DNA of 64,000 bases, taken from NCBI GenBank assembly GCA_022843025.1, contig JALHOL010000008.1, forward strand, positions 151,615 through 215,614, given 5' to 3'. Position 1 is the first letter of the stretch, and every line of letters begins with the position of its first letter. The stretch is from Paracoccaceae bacterium (lineage in GTDB: Bacteria > Pseudomonadota > Alphaproteobacteria > Rhodobacterales > Rhodobacteraceae). The position numbers and the translations under genes were made by a program. Below, piece by piece: positions 53,766 through 62,513 of the stretch. Below the pieces are notes generated by a model that was given only the letters and a program-made list of their open reading frames with translations, did not search any database and was not told the DNA's origin.

Positions 53766-54595
53766 CCGCGCTGCGGATCGGCCGGGTAGACGCCCAGAAC
53801 GTTGAAGGACGTCGTGAAATAGCGCAGCTCGTCAAAGGCGAGTTTGACGTTGGCATCTTCGGGATGGCCTTCGATATCGGCATAGAATTCGGTCGCGGTG
53901 AAACTGCCGCCCACCATGTAGCTTTCCAGCTTTGTCATGTTCACGCCGTTGGTGGCAAAGCCCCCCAGCGCCTTGTAGAGCGCGGCGGGGATGTTGCGGA
54001 CGCGGAAAGTGAAGGTCGTCATCATCTTGCCCCCACCGCGGCGCGTGGGGTTCAGGTCGCGCGACATTACCAGAAAGCGGGTGGTGTTGTTGGCCTGATC
54101 CTCGATATGGCGGGCAACCACATCCAGCCCGTAGATTTCGGCGGCAAGTTCGCTGGCCAGTGCAGCGCGGGACGGATCGCCCAGTTCGGCCACCTCGCGC
54201 GCGGCGCGGGCGTTGTCGGTGCTGACCTTGCCCTTGATGCCGTGTTCTTTCAGAAAGCCCGCGCATTGCGGGATGATGACCACATGGCCATGCGCTTCGG
54301 TGATCTGGTCCAGCGTCGCGCCGCGCACGCCCAGCAGGTTGACATGCACGCGGACGAACGCCTCGTCCACGATATGCAGACCGGCTTTGGGAAGCAGGCT
54401 GTGGACATCTGCCACGCGGCCATAGGTCGAGTTTTCGACCGCCAGCATGCCCAGATCCACCTCGCCGGAGCGGGCGAGTTCGACCACATCTTCAAAGGTC
54501 TGGCATGGCACGGCCTGCATGTCGGGGCGTGCCTGCGTGCAGGCCTGATGCGAATAAGCCCCAAGTTCCCCTTGGAAAGCGATGCGTCCGGTCAT
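53762..54595 (-). CDS. pheA: prephenate dehydratase
   Basis: This enzyme converts prephenate to phenylpyruvate for phenylalanine synthesis. Its 277 residues form a stand-alone form without chorismate mutase. The catalytic TRF motif is NTTRFLVMSR. The C-terminal ACT domain has the Phe-binding ESYMVGGSF region, implying feedback inhibition. A TATACT-type -10 element and a small hairpin with T6 lie in the upstream 60 bases. Confidence 0.94.
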   Translation of the reverse strand: MTGRIAFQGELGAYSHQACTQARPDMQAVPCQTFEDVVELARSGEVDLGMLAVENSTYGRVADVHSLLPKAGLHIVDEAFVRVHVNLLGVRGATLDQITEAHGHVVIIPQCAGFLKEHGIKGKVSTDNARAAREVAELGDPSRAALASELAAEIYGLDVVARHIEDQANNTTRFLVMSRDLNPTRRGGGKMMTTFTFRVRNIPAALYKALGGFATNGVNMTKLESYMVGGSFTATEFYADIEGHPEDANVKLAFDELRYFTTSFNVLGVYPADPQRG

Positions 54596-54615
54596 GTCCG
54601 GGAGGCTCCGTCAAC

Positions 54616-54655
54616 AAAAAACCCCGCAACAGGGGCGATTGGTCGCGCTAGTATA
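54616..54655 (-). promoter_or_regulatory. pheA promoter element and 5' hairpin
   Basis: On the minus strand TATACT (54650-54655) is a good -10. From about 54643 the transcript would begin almost at once with CCCC-TGTTGC-GGGG and six Ts, about 20 bases before the ATG. The stem is short, so an attenuator role is uncertain. Confidence 0.4.
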
Positions 54656-54720
54656 CCTTGAAACCCTATGGGGGAAGCGGATAGATACCGCGCGATACGA
54701 CGGCCAAGGGAAGGCGCGAC

Positions 54721-55245
54721 ATGTTCGACACGATGACGATTACCAAAGCAACGGGCGCGGTGTGCGGGTCGCTGCTGGTCTATCTGCTTGCGGCGTGGGC
54801 GGGGGATTCGCTTTATCATGTCGGCCATGACAGCCATGGCGGCGAAGAAATCGCGCAGGCCTATTCCATCGACACCGGGTCCGACGAAGCGTCGTCCGAA
54901 GTTGCAGCGGACGCCCCCGATTTCGCGACGCTGTATGCTGCGGCCGATGTGGCCGCTGGTGAAAAGGTCTTTGCCAAGTGCAAATCCTGCCACAAGCTGG
55001 ATGGGTCTGATGGGGTTGGCCCGCACTTGAACGGGATCGTTGACAAGCAGAAGGGAACCTCTGCCGGTTATGCCTATTCGGATGCGTTGGCTGCGCTGAC
55101 CGCAGAGGTATGGTCGCCTGAAAACCTGAACGGCTTCCTTGAAAACCCCAAAGGTTACATGCCGGGAACCAAGATGTCTTTTGCTGGCCTGCCCAAGGTT
55201 GATGAGCGGGCAAACCTGATCGCCTATCTGGCGACCGTACAGTAA
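54721..55245 (+). CDS. cycM: membrane-anchored cytochrome c, CycM/c552-like
   Basis: This 174-residue protein has one uncleaved N-terminal helix (about 10-30), a flexible acidic linker and a class I cytochrome c domain. Heme attaches at CKSCH (Cys87, Cys90, His91) and the Met ligand is in GTKMSF (about 152). It resembles the anchored cytochrome that carries electrons from bc1 to aa3 oxidase in Paracoccus and Rhodobacter. A strong terminator follows. Confidence 0.92.
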   Translation: MFDTMTITKATGAVCGSLLVYLLAAWAGDSLYHVGHDSHGGEEIAQAYSIDTGSDEASSEVAADAPDFATLYAAADVAAGEKVFAKCKSCHKLDGSDGVGPHLNGIVDKQKGTSAGYAYSDALAALTAEVWSPENLNGFLENPKGYMPGTKMSFAGLPKVDERANLIAYLATVQ

Positions 55246-55264
55246 TCCTTGACCAACAGATCAC

Positions 55265-55300
55265 AAAAGGGCCGCTTCCCGCCGGAAGTGGCCCTTTTTT
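55265..55300 (+). terminator. intrinsic terminator of cycM
   Basis: A 15-pair stem AAAAGGGCCGCTTCC / GGAAGTGGCCCTTTT (one G-U) with a short loop and a six-base T-run, 20 bases past the cycM stop. Confidence 0.93.
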
Positions 55301-55423
55301 CATGCCTGTGAGCGCCATGTGTCTTTGTTTCACGCAAACGCAACTTGTGGCCTCGACAGGATGCGATTTAGCTTAAATCTGAACAAGACGGGCGGGACAG
55401 CCGCCGTGGCAGGGGAGATGGGC

Positions 55424-57367
55424 ATGGTCGGACGGACGGGCGCAGGGATTGGGGCAAAGGCTGGGGCACGGGCTGGGGCGCGGGCGCAGGTGCATCAGGG
55501 CGCGATGCGATGGGTCGGGGCCGGCTTTGCCGTGCTGGCGCTGGCCGGATGGGCGGTTGCGGCCCGCGCGCAGGACGGGGTCATTGTCAGCCATGCCATC
55601 ACCACCTTTGGCGACCCGCCGAAATACCCCGCCGATTTCCCGCATCTGGATTATGTGAACCCCGATGCGCCCAAGGGCGGTGAGATTTCGATCTGGACGG
55701 CGGGCGGCTATGATTCGCTTAACCCCTATTCGGTAAAGGGCCGCGCGGCGGCGCTGTCTTCGGCCCCTTATGAGGCAATTCTGACCGGCACCTCGGATGA
55801 GATCGGCACTGTCTACTGCCTGCTGTGCGAGACCATGGAATATCCGGAAGACCGGTCTTGGGTCATCTTCAACCTGCGTCCGGATGTGACCTTTTCCGAT
55901 GGCACGCCGATGACAGCGGAAGACGTGGTGTTTTCCTATAACCTGTTCCTGACTAAAGGGCTGACTGATTTCCGCACCATCTTTGGCCAGCAGGTCGAAA
56001 GCGCCGAGGTGCTGGGGCCGAACAAGGTGAAGTTCACCTTCAAGCCCGACATTCCCACCCGCGACCTGCCCGCATCGGTGGGCGGCCTGCCGATCATGTC
56101 AAAGGCGCACTATGAGGCGAACAACCTGAACATGGAAGAAAGCAGCCTGACGCCCTTCTTGGGGACCGGGCAATATGTGCTGGACCGGATGGATGTGGGC
56201 AAGAACATCGTCTGGAAGCGCAACCCGGACTATTGGGGCAATGACCTGCCCATCAATCGTGGGCGCGGGAATTTCGACACGATCCGCATCGAATATTACG
56301 GCGACTATCAGGCCGCGTTCGAGGGGTTCAAGGCGGGCAACTATACCTTCCGCAACGAGGCATCGTCGATCACATGGGCCACGGGGTACGATTTCCCGGC
56401 CATTGCGGATGGTGCGGTAAAGAAGGTGGAATTGCCGTCAGGGGCCAAGGCCAGCGGTCAGGCGTTCCTGTTCAACCTGCGGCGCGAAAAGTTCCAGGAT
56501 CCCCGCGTGCGCGAGGCGATCGGGTTGATGTTCAATTTCGAATGGTCGAATTCGACGTTGTTCTATGGGCTTTATGACCGCATCCATTCGGTATGGGAGA
56601 ACACCGAGCTTGCCGCGACGGGGGTGCCGACACCTGAAGAGGTGGCGATCCTTCAGCCGCTGGTGGATGAGGGTCTGCTGCCGGCAAGCATTCTGACGGA
56701 TGAGCCGGTGATGGCGCCGGCATCCGGGGACCGGCAGCTGGACCGGGGAAATGTGCGCAAGGCATCTGCCCTGCTGGATGAGGCGGGTTGGACTGTGGGC
56801 GATGACGGGCTGCGCCGCAACGCGGCGGGCGAGGTGCTGACGGTTGAATTCCTGAACGATAGCCCGAGCTTTGACCGGGTGTTCAACCCCTATGTCGAAA
56901 ACCTGAAGGCCATCGGGATCGATGCCAAGATGACATCCATCGACAATGCGCAGATGGAATCGCGGACGCGACCGCCGCAGTATGATTTCGACATCATCAC
57001 CGGCAATGCGCGGTCGGATTACATCTCGGGCGCTGAATTGAAGCAGTATTACGGGTCGGAAACGGCGGATGTGTCTTCGTTCAACCAGATGGGGCTGAAA
57101 TCGCCGGCTGTGGACCGGTTGGTGGATGTGGTGATGGCAGCGGAGTCGAATGACAGCCTGCGCGTCGCGACCAAGGCGCTGGACCGGGTGCTGCGCGCCG
57201 AACGGTTCTGGGTGCCGCAGTGGTACAAATCCACCCACACCCTTGCCTATTACGACATCTTCGAACATCCCGAGACCCTTCCCCCCTATGCCTTGGGCGA
57301 GCTTGATTTCTGGTGGTACAACGCCGACAAGGCCGAGGCGTTGCGGACATCCGGCGCGTTGAAGTGA
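55424..57367 (+). CDS. yejA: oligopeptide-type ABC transporter substrate-binding protein, YejA-like
   Basis: This 647-residue periplasmic SBP_bac_5 protein has TTFGDPPKYPADFPHLDYVN and PKGGEISIWTAGGYDSLNPY at its mature start and EYYGDYQAAFEGFKAGNYTF further on, typical of YejA. ATG 55424 has AGGGGAG six bases upstream and gives a long Gly/Ala/Arg-rich n-region; ATG 55505 gives a compact 26-residue signal peptide but a weak ribosome binding site. It is first in the yej operon, probably importing peptides or related compounds. Confidence 0.88.
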   Translation: MVGRTGAGIGAKAGARAGARAQVHQGAMRWVGAGFAVLALAGWAVAARAQDGVIVSHAITTFGDPPKYPADFPHLDYVNPDAPKGGEISIWTAGGYDSLNPYSVKGRAAALSSAPYEAILTGTSDEIGTVYCLLCETMEYPEDRSWVIFNLRPDVTFSDGTPMTAEDVVFSYNLFLTKGLTDFRTIFGQQVESAEVLGPNKVKFTFKPDIPTRDLPASVGGLPIMSKAHYEANNLNMEESSLTPFLGTGQYVLDRMDVGKNIVWKRNPDYWGNDLPINRGRGNFDTIRIEYYGDYQAAFEGFKAGNYTFRNEASSITWATGYDFPAIADGAVKKVELPSGAKASGQAFLFNLRREKFQDPRVREAIGLMFNFEWSNSTLFYGLYDRIHSVWENTELAATGVPTPEEVAILQPLVDEGLLPASILTDEPVMAPASGDRQLDRGNVRKASALLDEAGWTVGDDGLRRNAAGEVLTVEFLNDSPSFDRVFNPYVENLKAIGIDAKMTSIDNAQMESRTRPPQYDFDIITGNARSDYISGAELKQYYGSETADVSSFNQMGLKSPAVDRLVDVVMAAESNDSLRVATKALDRVLRAERFWVPQWYKSTHTLAYYDIFEHPETLPPYALGELDFWWYNADKAEALRTSGALK

Positions 57368-57416
57368 CGGGTGACGTGACGGTGAGCATCGCGGTGACGA
57401 AAGGCGGGCAGCGCTG

Positions 57417-58565
57417 ATGGGCGCCTATATCCTGAGGCGGCTTCTGCTGATCATCCCGACGCTGATCGGGATCATGGTCATCAACTTTTCCCTGACGCAA
57501 TTCGTGCCGGGGGGGCCGATTGAACAGGTCGCCGCCCGGCTGGAAGGCGATGGCGACGCGTTGGAAAGCGTGTCGGGCGGCGGTGATGCCGGGGTCGATC
57601 AGGGGCGCGACGATGGCTATATCGGCGCGCGTGGCCTGCCGCCCGAGTTTCTGGCGGCGCTGGAGGTGCAGTTCGGCTTTGCCCGCATCGTTTGCGATGA
57701 CGGGTTCACGGGCGAGCCATCGGTGACCGCCCCGGAATGCCGCAAGGAAGTGATCCCCACCACCGAACGGTTCTTCATCATGATGTGGAACTATATGCGG
57801 TTCGACTTTGGCGAGAGCTATTTCCGGTCTATCGAGGTGGTCGATCTGGTGCTGGAAAAGATGCCGGTTTCCATCACGCTGGGCCTGTGGTCCACGCTGA
57901 TCGCCTATCTGATTTCCATTCCGCTGGGCATCCGCAAGGCGGTGCGCGATGGCACGCCCTTTGACACATGGACCAGCGGCGCGATCATCGTGGGCTATGC
58001 CATCCCCGGTTTCCTGTTCGCCATCCTGCTGTTGGTGCTGTTTGCGGGGGGATCTTATTACAAGATCTTTCCCTTGCGCGGGCTGACGAGTGACAATTTC
58101 GAACAGTTGAGCCTGTTCGGGAAGGCGCTGGATTATCTGTGGCACATCACCCTGCCGGTGATCGCGTCAACGATTTCCAGCTTTGCCACACTGACGCTGC
58201 TGACCAAGAACAGCTTTCTGGACGAGATCAAGAAGCAATACGTGATGACCGCCCGCGCCAAGGGTTTGAAGGAAAGCCGCGTTCTGTACGGCCATGTGTT
58301 CCGCAATGCGATGCTGATCGTGATCGCGGGCTTTCCGGCGCTGTTCGTGTCTGTCTTCTTTGGTGGCAGCCTGATCATCGAGACGATCTTTTCGCTGGAT
58401 GGTCTGGGGCAGCTTGGGTTCCGCGCGGCGGTGGAACGGGATTATCCGGTGATCTTCGGCACGCTGTTCTTTTTCGGGCTGATCGGGTTGGTGATGGGGA
58501 TCATTTCAGACCTGATGTATGTCTGGATCGACCCGCGCATCGACTTTGGCACGCGGAGGACATGA
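57417..58565 (+). CDS. yejB: ABC transporter permease, YejB-like
   Basis: This 382-residue permease has the N-terminal TM segment [20 protein letters not shown] and the BPD_transp_1 domain with [20 protein letters not shown] (the EAA loop contacting the ATPase). The C-terminus [18 protein letters not shown] is standard for DppB/YejB permeases. It lies 49 bases after yejA and its stop overlaps the next start. Confidence 0.93.
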   Translation: MGAYILRRLLLIIPTLIGIMVINFSLTQFVPGGPIEQVAARLEGDGDALESVSGGGDAGVDQGRDDGYIGARGLPPEFLAALEVQFGFARIVCDDGFTGEPSVTAPECRKEVIPTTERFFIMMWNYMRFDFGESYFRSIEVVDLVLEKMPVSITLGLWSTLIAYLISIPLGIRKAVRDGTPFDTWTSGAIIVGYAIPGFLFAILLLVLFAGGSYYKIFPLRGLTSDNFEQLSLFGKALDYLWHITLPVIASTISSFATLTLLTKNSFLDEIKKQYVMTARAKGLKESRVLYGHVFRNAMLIVIAGFPALFVSVFFGGSLIIETIFSLDGLGQLGFRAAVERDYPVIFGTLFFFGLIGLVMGIISDLMYVWIDPRIDFGTRRT

Positions 58566-59692
58566 TGGCCGCCATGTTCTTGAAGCTGTCCCCGCTGAAC
58601 CAGCGTCGCTGGCGCAACTTTACGGCCAACCGCCGGGCGTTCTGGTCGCTTTGGATTTTCCTTGTGCTCTATGGCATTACGTTATGCGCCGAGGTGATCG
58701 CCAATGACCGCCCGCTGTTGGTAAGTTACCGGGGCGAGCTGCATACGCCGTTCTTGAAGTTCTATCCCGAAACCGCCTTTGGCGGGGATTTCCGGACCGA
58801 GGCGAAATATACCGATATCGAGGTGAAATGCCTGATCCAGTCGGGCGGAAGTCTGGATTGTTGGGATGATCCGGAAGGCGTGATCGCGCAGGTGGAAGAT
58901 GGCAGCCGCGCGGCAGCGGACCCGGAATTTGTACAGGGTTGGATCGTCTGGCCGCCGATCCCCTATAGCTATAACACGATCAACGATCTGGAAGGGTCGG
59001 CCCCATCGGCCCCGGATGCCAACCACTGGCTGGGCACCGATGACACGGCGCGGGATGTGCTGGCGCGGGTGATCTATGGCTTCCGGCTTTCGGTGAGTTT
59101 CGCGCTGATCGTGACGCTGATCACATCGGTGGTGGGTATCACAGCCGGGGCAGTACAAGGCTATTTCGGTGGGCTGACCGACCTGATCTTTCAGCGCGTG
59201 ATCGAGATTTGGGGCGCAACGCCAAGCCTTTACATCATCATCATCGTGGCCGCGATCTTTACCATGGATTTTTGGCTGCTGGTCGGGCTGATGGTGCTGT
59301 TCGGTTGGACGGCGCTGGTGGGTGTGGTGCGGGCAGAGTTCCTGCGGGCGCGGAATTTCGAGTATGTCCGCGCGGCGCGTGCCTTGGGCGTGCCGGATGC
59401 GGTGATCATGTTCCGCCATGTGCTGCCCAATGCGATGGTCGCCACGCTGACGATGCTGCCCTTCATCATCACCGGCACTATCGGCAGCCTTGCAACGCTG
59501 GATTTCCTTGGCTTTGGCCTGCCCGAAAGCGCGCCGTCCTTGGGCGAGTTGACGCAACAGGCAAAGCAGAATTTGCAGGCGCCCTGGCTTGGCTTCACCG
59601 CGTTTTTCACCTTTGCCATCATGCTGAGCCTGCTTGTGTTCATCTTTGAAGGTGTGCGCGATGCCTTTGACCCGAGGAAGACCTTCCGATGA
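58565..59692 (+). CDS. yejE: ABC transporter permease, YejE-like
   Basis: This 375-residue second permease has an N-terminal LSPLNQRRWRNFTANRRAFW typical of YejE, a periplasmic insert (about 60-150) and a BPD_transp_1 domain with the EAA loop VRAARALGVPDAVIMFRHVL. ATG 58565 has GGAGG five bases upstream; ATG 58562 is equally in frame. It overlaps yejB and yejF by one and four bases. Confidence 0.92.
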   Translation: MAAMFLKLSPLNQRRWRNFTANRRAFWSLWIFLVLYGITLCAEVIANDRPLLVSYRGELHTPFLKFYPETAFGGDFRTEAKYTDIEVKCLIQSGGSLDCWDDPEGVIAQVEDGSRAAADPEFVQGWIVWPPIPYSYNTINDLEGSAPSAPDANHWLGTDDTARDVLARVIYGFRLSVSFALIVTLITSVVGITAGAVQGYFGGLTDLIFQRVIEIWGATPSLYIIIIVAAIFTMDFWLLVGLMVLFGWTALVGVVRAEFLRARNFEYVRAARALGVPDAVIMFRHVLPNAMVATLTMLPFIITGTIGSLATLDFLGFGLPESAPSLGELTQQAKQNLQAPWLGFTAFFTFAIMLSLLVFIFEGVRDAFDPRKTFR

Positions 59693-61284
59693 CCACGGTG
59701 CTGGAGGTTGAGGGGCTGACTGTGCGCTTCCGTCAGGACGGGCGCGTGATCGAGGCGGTCAAGGGTGTCAGTTTCACCGTCGGCAAGGGTGAGACGGTGG
59801 CGTTGGTCGGCGAGAGCGGATCGGGGAAATCCGTGACCGCGCTGTCCACCGTTTCGCTGCTGCCTGACAGCGCGGCGGTGGAGGGGTCCATCCGATACCT
59901 GGGCCGCGAGATGGTGGGGGCGAGCGAGCCTGACCTGCGCCGCGTGCGGGGCAATGACATCAGTTTCATCTTTCAGGAACCGATGACGAGCCTGAACCCG
60001 CTGCACACGATCGAACGGCAGTTGGGCGAAAGCCTTGCCCTGCATCAGGGCCTGTCGGGCGATGCGGCGCGGGCACGGATCGTGGAGTTGTTGCACAAGG
60101 TGGGCATTGCCGATGGCGAAAGCCGGCTGGGGGCCTATCCGCATCAGCTGTCTGGTGGGCAGCGGCAGCGGGTGATGATCGCGATGGCGCTGGCCAACGG
60201 GCCGGAACTTCTGATCGCGGATGAACCGACCACGGCGCTGGACGTGACGATTCAGGCGCAGATATTGGACCTGCTGGCCGAACTGAAGGCACGGGAAGGG
60301 CTGAGCCTTTTGTTCATCACCCATGATCTTGGGATCGTGCGGCGGATCGCGGACCGGGTTTGCGTGATGCAGGGCGGCGAGATTGTGGAACAGGGCCCGG
60401 CGGCCGAGATTTTCGCCAACCCCCAGCATCCCTATACCCGCAAGCTGCTGGCGGCAGAGCCGAAGGGGATGCCCGAGCCGATTGCCACAGACGCGCCCGA
60501 AGTGGTGCGGACGGAAAACCTGCGGGTGTGGTTCCCGATTCAGCGCGGTTTGCTGCGCAAGACGGTGGGTTATGTGAAGGCGGTCAATGACGCGTCGCTT
60601 TCGGTGCGGGCGGGCGAGACCTTGGGGATCGTGGGCGAAAGCGGTTCGGGCAAGACGACGCTGGCGCTGGCGATCCTGCGGCTGACGCAATCGGAGGGGC
60701 CTGTCGTGTTCATGGGCCGCGACCTGCGGCAGGCGGGCGGGCGCGAGTTGCGCGCGGTGCGGCGCGACATGCAGGTGGTGTTTCAAGACCCGTTCGGCAG
60801 CCTGTCGCCGCGCATGACGGCAGAGCAGATCATTGCCGAGGGGCTGGGCGTGCATGGGGTGGATCCCGGGCGCGACCGGCGCGAGATGGTGGCCGAGATC
60901 ATGGCTGAGGTGGGCCTCGACCCGGCGTGGATGGGGCGCTACCCGCATGAGTTTTCGGGCGGGCAGCGGCAGCGCATCGCGATTGCGCGGGCGATGATCC
61001 TGCGGCCCAAGCTGGTGGTGCTGGATGAGCCGACATCGGCGCTGGACATGACGGTTCAGGTGCAGATCGTGGATCTGCTGCGGGCATTGCAGCGGAAATG
61101 GGGTTTGGCCTATATCTTCATCAGCCACGATCTGCGTGTGGTGAAGGCGCTTTCGCACAGGGTAATGGTGATGAAGTCTGGTGATGTGGTTGAGGCGGGC
61201 GACAGCGCGGCGGTTTTCGGATCGCCGCAGAATGCGTACACGATTGCCCTGATGGCTGCGGCCTTCGGGGGGGCAGCGGCGTGA
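59689..61284 (+). CDS. yejF: duplicated ABC transporter ATPase, YejF-like
   Basis: This 531-residue protein contains two ABC domains. Walker A motifs are GESGSGKSVT and GESGSGKTTL; signature motifs are LSGGQRQRV and FSGGQRQRI, with Walker B LLIADEPTTALD and LVVLDEPTSALD. The fusion of both ATPases is typical of YejF and powers YejBE. It is coupled by ATGA to yejE and by GTGA to the glycosyltransferase. Confidence 0.94.
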   Translation: MTTVLEVEGLTVRFRQDGRVIEAVKGVSFTVGKGETVALVGESGSGKSVTALSTVSLLPDSAAVEGSIRYLGREMVGASEPDLRRVRGNDISFIFQEPMTSLNPLHTIERQLGESLALHQGLSGDAARARIVELLHKVGIADGESRLGAYPHQLSGGQRQRVMIAMALANGPELLIADEPTTALDVTIQAQILDLLAELKAREGLSLLFITHDLGIVRRIADRVCVMQGGEIVEQGPAAEIFANPQHPYTRKLLAAEPKGMPEPIATDAPEVVRTENLRVWFPIQRGLLRKTVGYVKAVNDASLSVRAGETLGIVGESGSGKTTLALAILRLTQSEGPVVFMGRDLRQAGGRELRAVRRDMQVVFQDPFGSLSPRMTAEQIIAEGLGVHGVDPGRDRREMVAEIMAEVGLDPAWMGRYPHEFSGGQRQRIAIARAMILRPKLVVLDEPTSALDMTVQVQIVDLLRALQRKWGLAYIFISHDLRVVKALSHRVMVMKSGDVVEAGDSAAVFGSPQNAYTIALMAAAFGGAAA

Positions 61285-62504
61285 AAGTTCTGCTGGTTCA
61301 CCAGAATTTCCCCGGCCAGTTTCTGCACCTTGCCCCCGAATTGGCGCGGCGCGGACATGAGGTGATGGCGCTGACCGATGCGGTCAACAAGCGCGAAACG
61401 CGGACCCAGACCCTGCGCTACAAGCATGAGGCCCCAAAGGTGGATGCCGCCATGTCGAGGTTGGGGCGGAACTACACCACGCAAAGCGACCGGGGGGTAA
61501 CGGTGGCGCGCTGCTGCCTGCGGCTGCGGCGCGAGACGGGCTATGTGCCGGATGTGATTGTCGGGCATTCCGGATGGGGCGAAACGCTGTTCCTGAAGGA
61601 GGTCTGGCCCGAGGCGAAGCTGATCGTCTATGCCGAGTTCTATTATCGCGGGCGTGGCGCGGATGTGGGCTTCGACCCCGAAGCAGGCGATGCCGGTTTC
61701 GATCAGGTGCTGATCGCGCAGGGGCGGACGGCGCATCTGGGGCAATCCCTGCTGCATGCCGATGCGGGGATTTCGCCCACCGAATGGCAGGCATCCACCT
61801 ATCCGCCCGCGCTGCGGCGGATGATCGAGGTGATCTTTGACGGGGTGGATACCGAAGCGGTCCGGCCCGATGCGGCGGCGCAGGTCACCCTGCCGAATGG
61901 GCGGGTGCTGCGCGCGGGCGAGGAGGTTCTGACCTTCGTGAACCGCAATCTGGAGCCCTATCGCGGCTATCACACCTTCATGCGGGCGCTGCCCGACGTG
62001 ATGGCGGCGCGGCCTGAGGCACAGGTGGTGATCGTGGGCGGGGATGAGGTGAGCTATGGCCCACCCCCCAAGGACGGGCGGCGCTGGAAGGATATCTATC
62101 TGGATGAGGTGCGCGACAGGCTGGACCTGAGCCGCGTGCATTTCATCGGCAAGGTGCCCTATGCGACCTTTACCAGCCTGCTGCAGGTCAGTCGGGCGCA
62201 TGCCTATCTGACCTATCCCTTCGTGCTGTCATGGTCGATGGTGGAGTCGATGGCGGCGGGGGCTTTGGTGATCGGGTCGGACACTGCCCCGGTGCGCGAG
62301 GTGATTCAGCATGGCGAAAACGGGCTGTTGGTGGATTTCTTTGACGTTGCCGGATGGTCAAGAACGCTGACCGAGGCTTTGGCCGAACCTGCGCGGTTTC
62401 AGCCCCTGCGCGATGCGGCGCGGCGAACGGCGGTGGAGCGGTATGACCTGCGCAGCGTCTGCCTGCCGCGTATGGTGGCCCATGTGGAAAGCTTTGCGCC
62501 GTAA
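61281..62504 (+). CDS. glycosyltransferase, GT4-like
   Basis: This 407-residue GT-B-fold enzyme starts MKVLLVHQNFPGQFLHLAPE and has a C-terminal domain with VHFIGKVPYATFTSLLQVSR and EVIQHGENGLLVDFF, where the acidic residues before GxNGLLV bind the nucleotide sugar. It uses a GTG start overlapping the yejF stop, so it is translated from the yej mRNA. The acceptor is unknown; polysaccharide or glycolipid synthesis is likely. Confidence 0.87.
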   Translation: MKVLLVHQNFPGQFLHLAPELARRGHEVMALTDAVNKRETRTQTLRYKHEAPKVDAAMSRLGRNYTTQSDRGVTVARCCLRLRRETGYVPDVIVGHSGWGETLFLKEVWPEAKLIVYAEFYYRGRGADVGFDPEAGDAGFDQVLIAQGRTAHLGQSLLHADAGISPTEWQASTYPPALRRMIEVIFDGVDTEAVRPDAAAQVTLPNGRVLRAGEEVLTFVNRNLEPYRGYHTFMRALPDVMAARPEAQVVIVGGDEVSYGPPPKDGRRWKDIYLDEVRDRLDLSRVHFIGKVPYATFTSLLQVSRAHAYLTYPFVLSWSMVESMAAGALVIGSDTAPVREVIQHGENGLLVDFFDVAGWSRTLTEALAEPARFQPLRDAARRTAVERYDLRSVCLPRMVAHVESFAP

Positions 62505-62513
62505 GGCAGGCGA

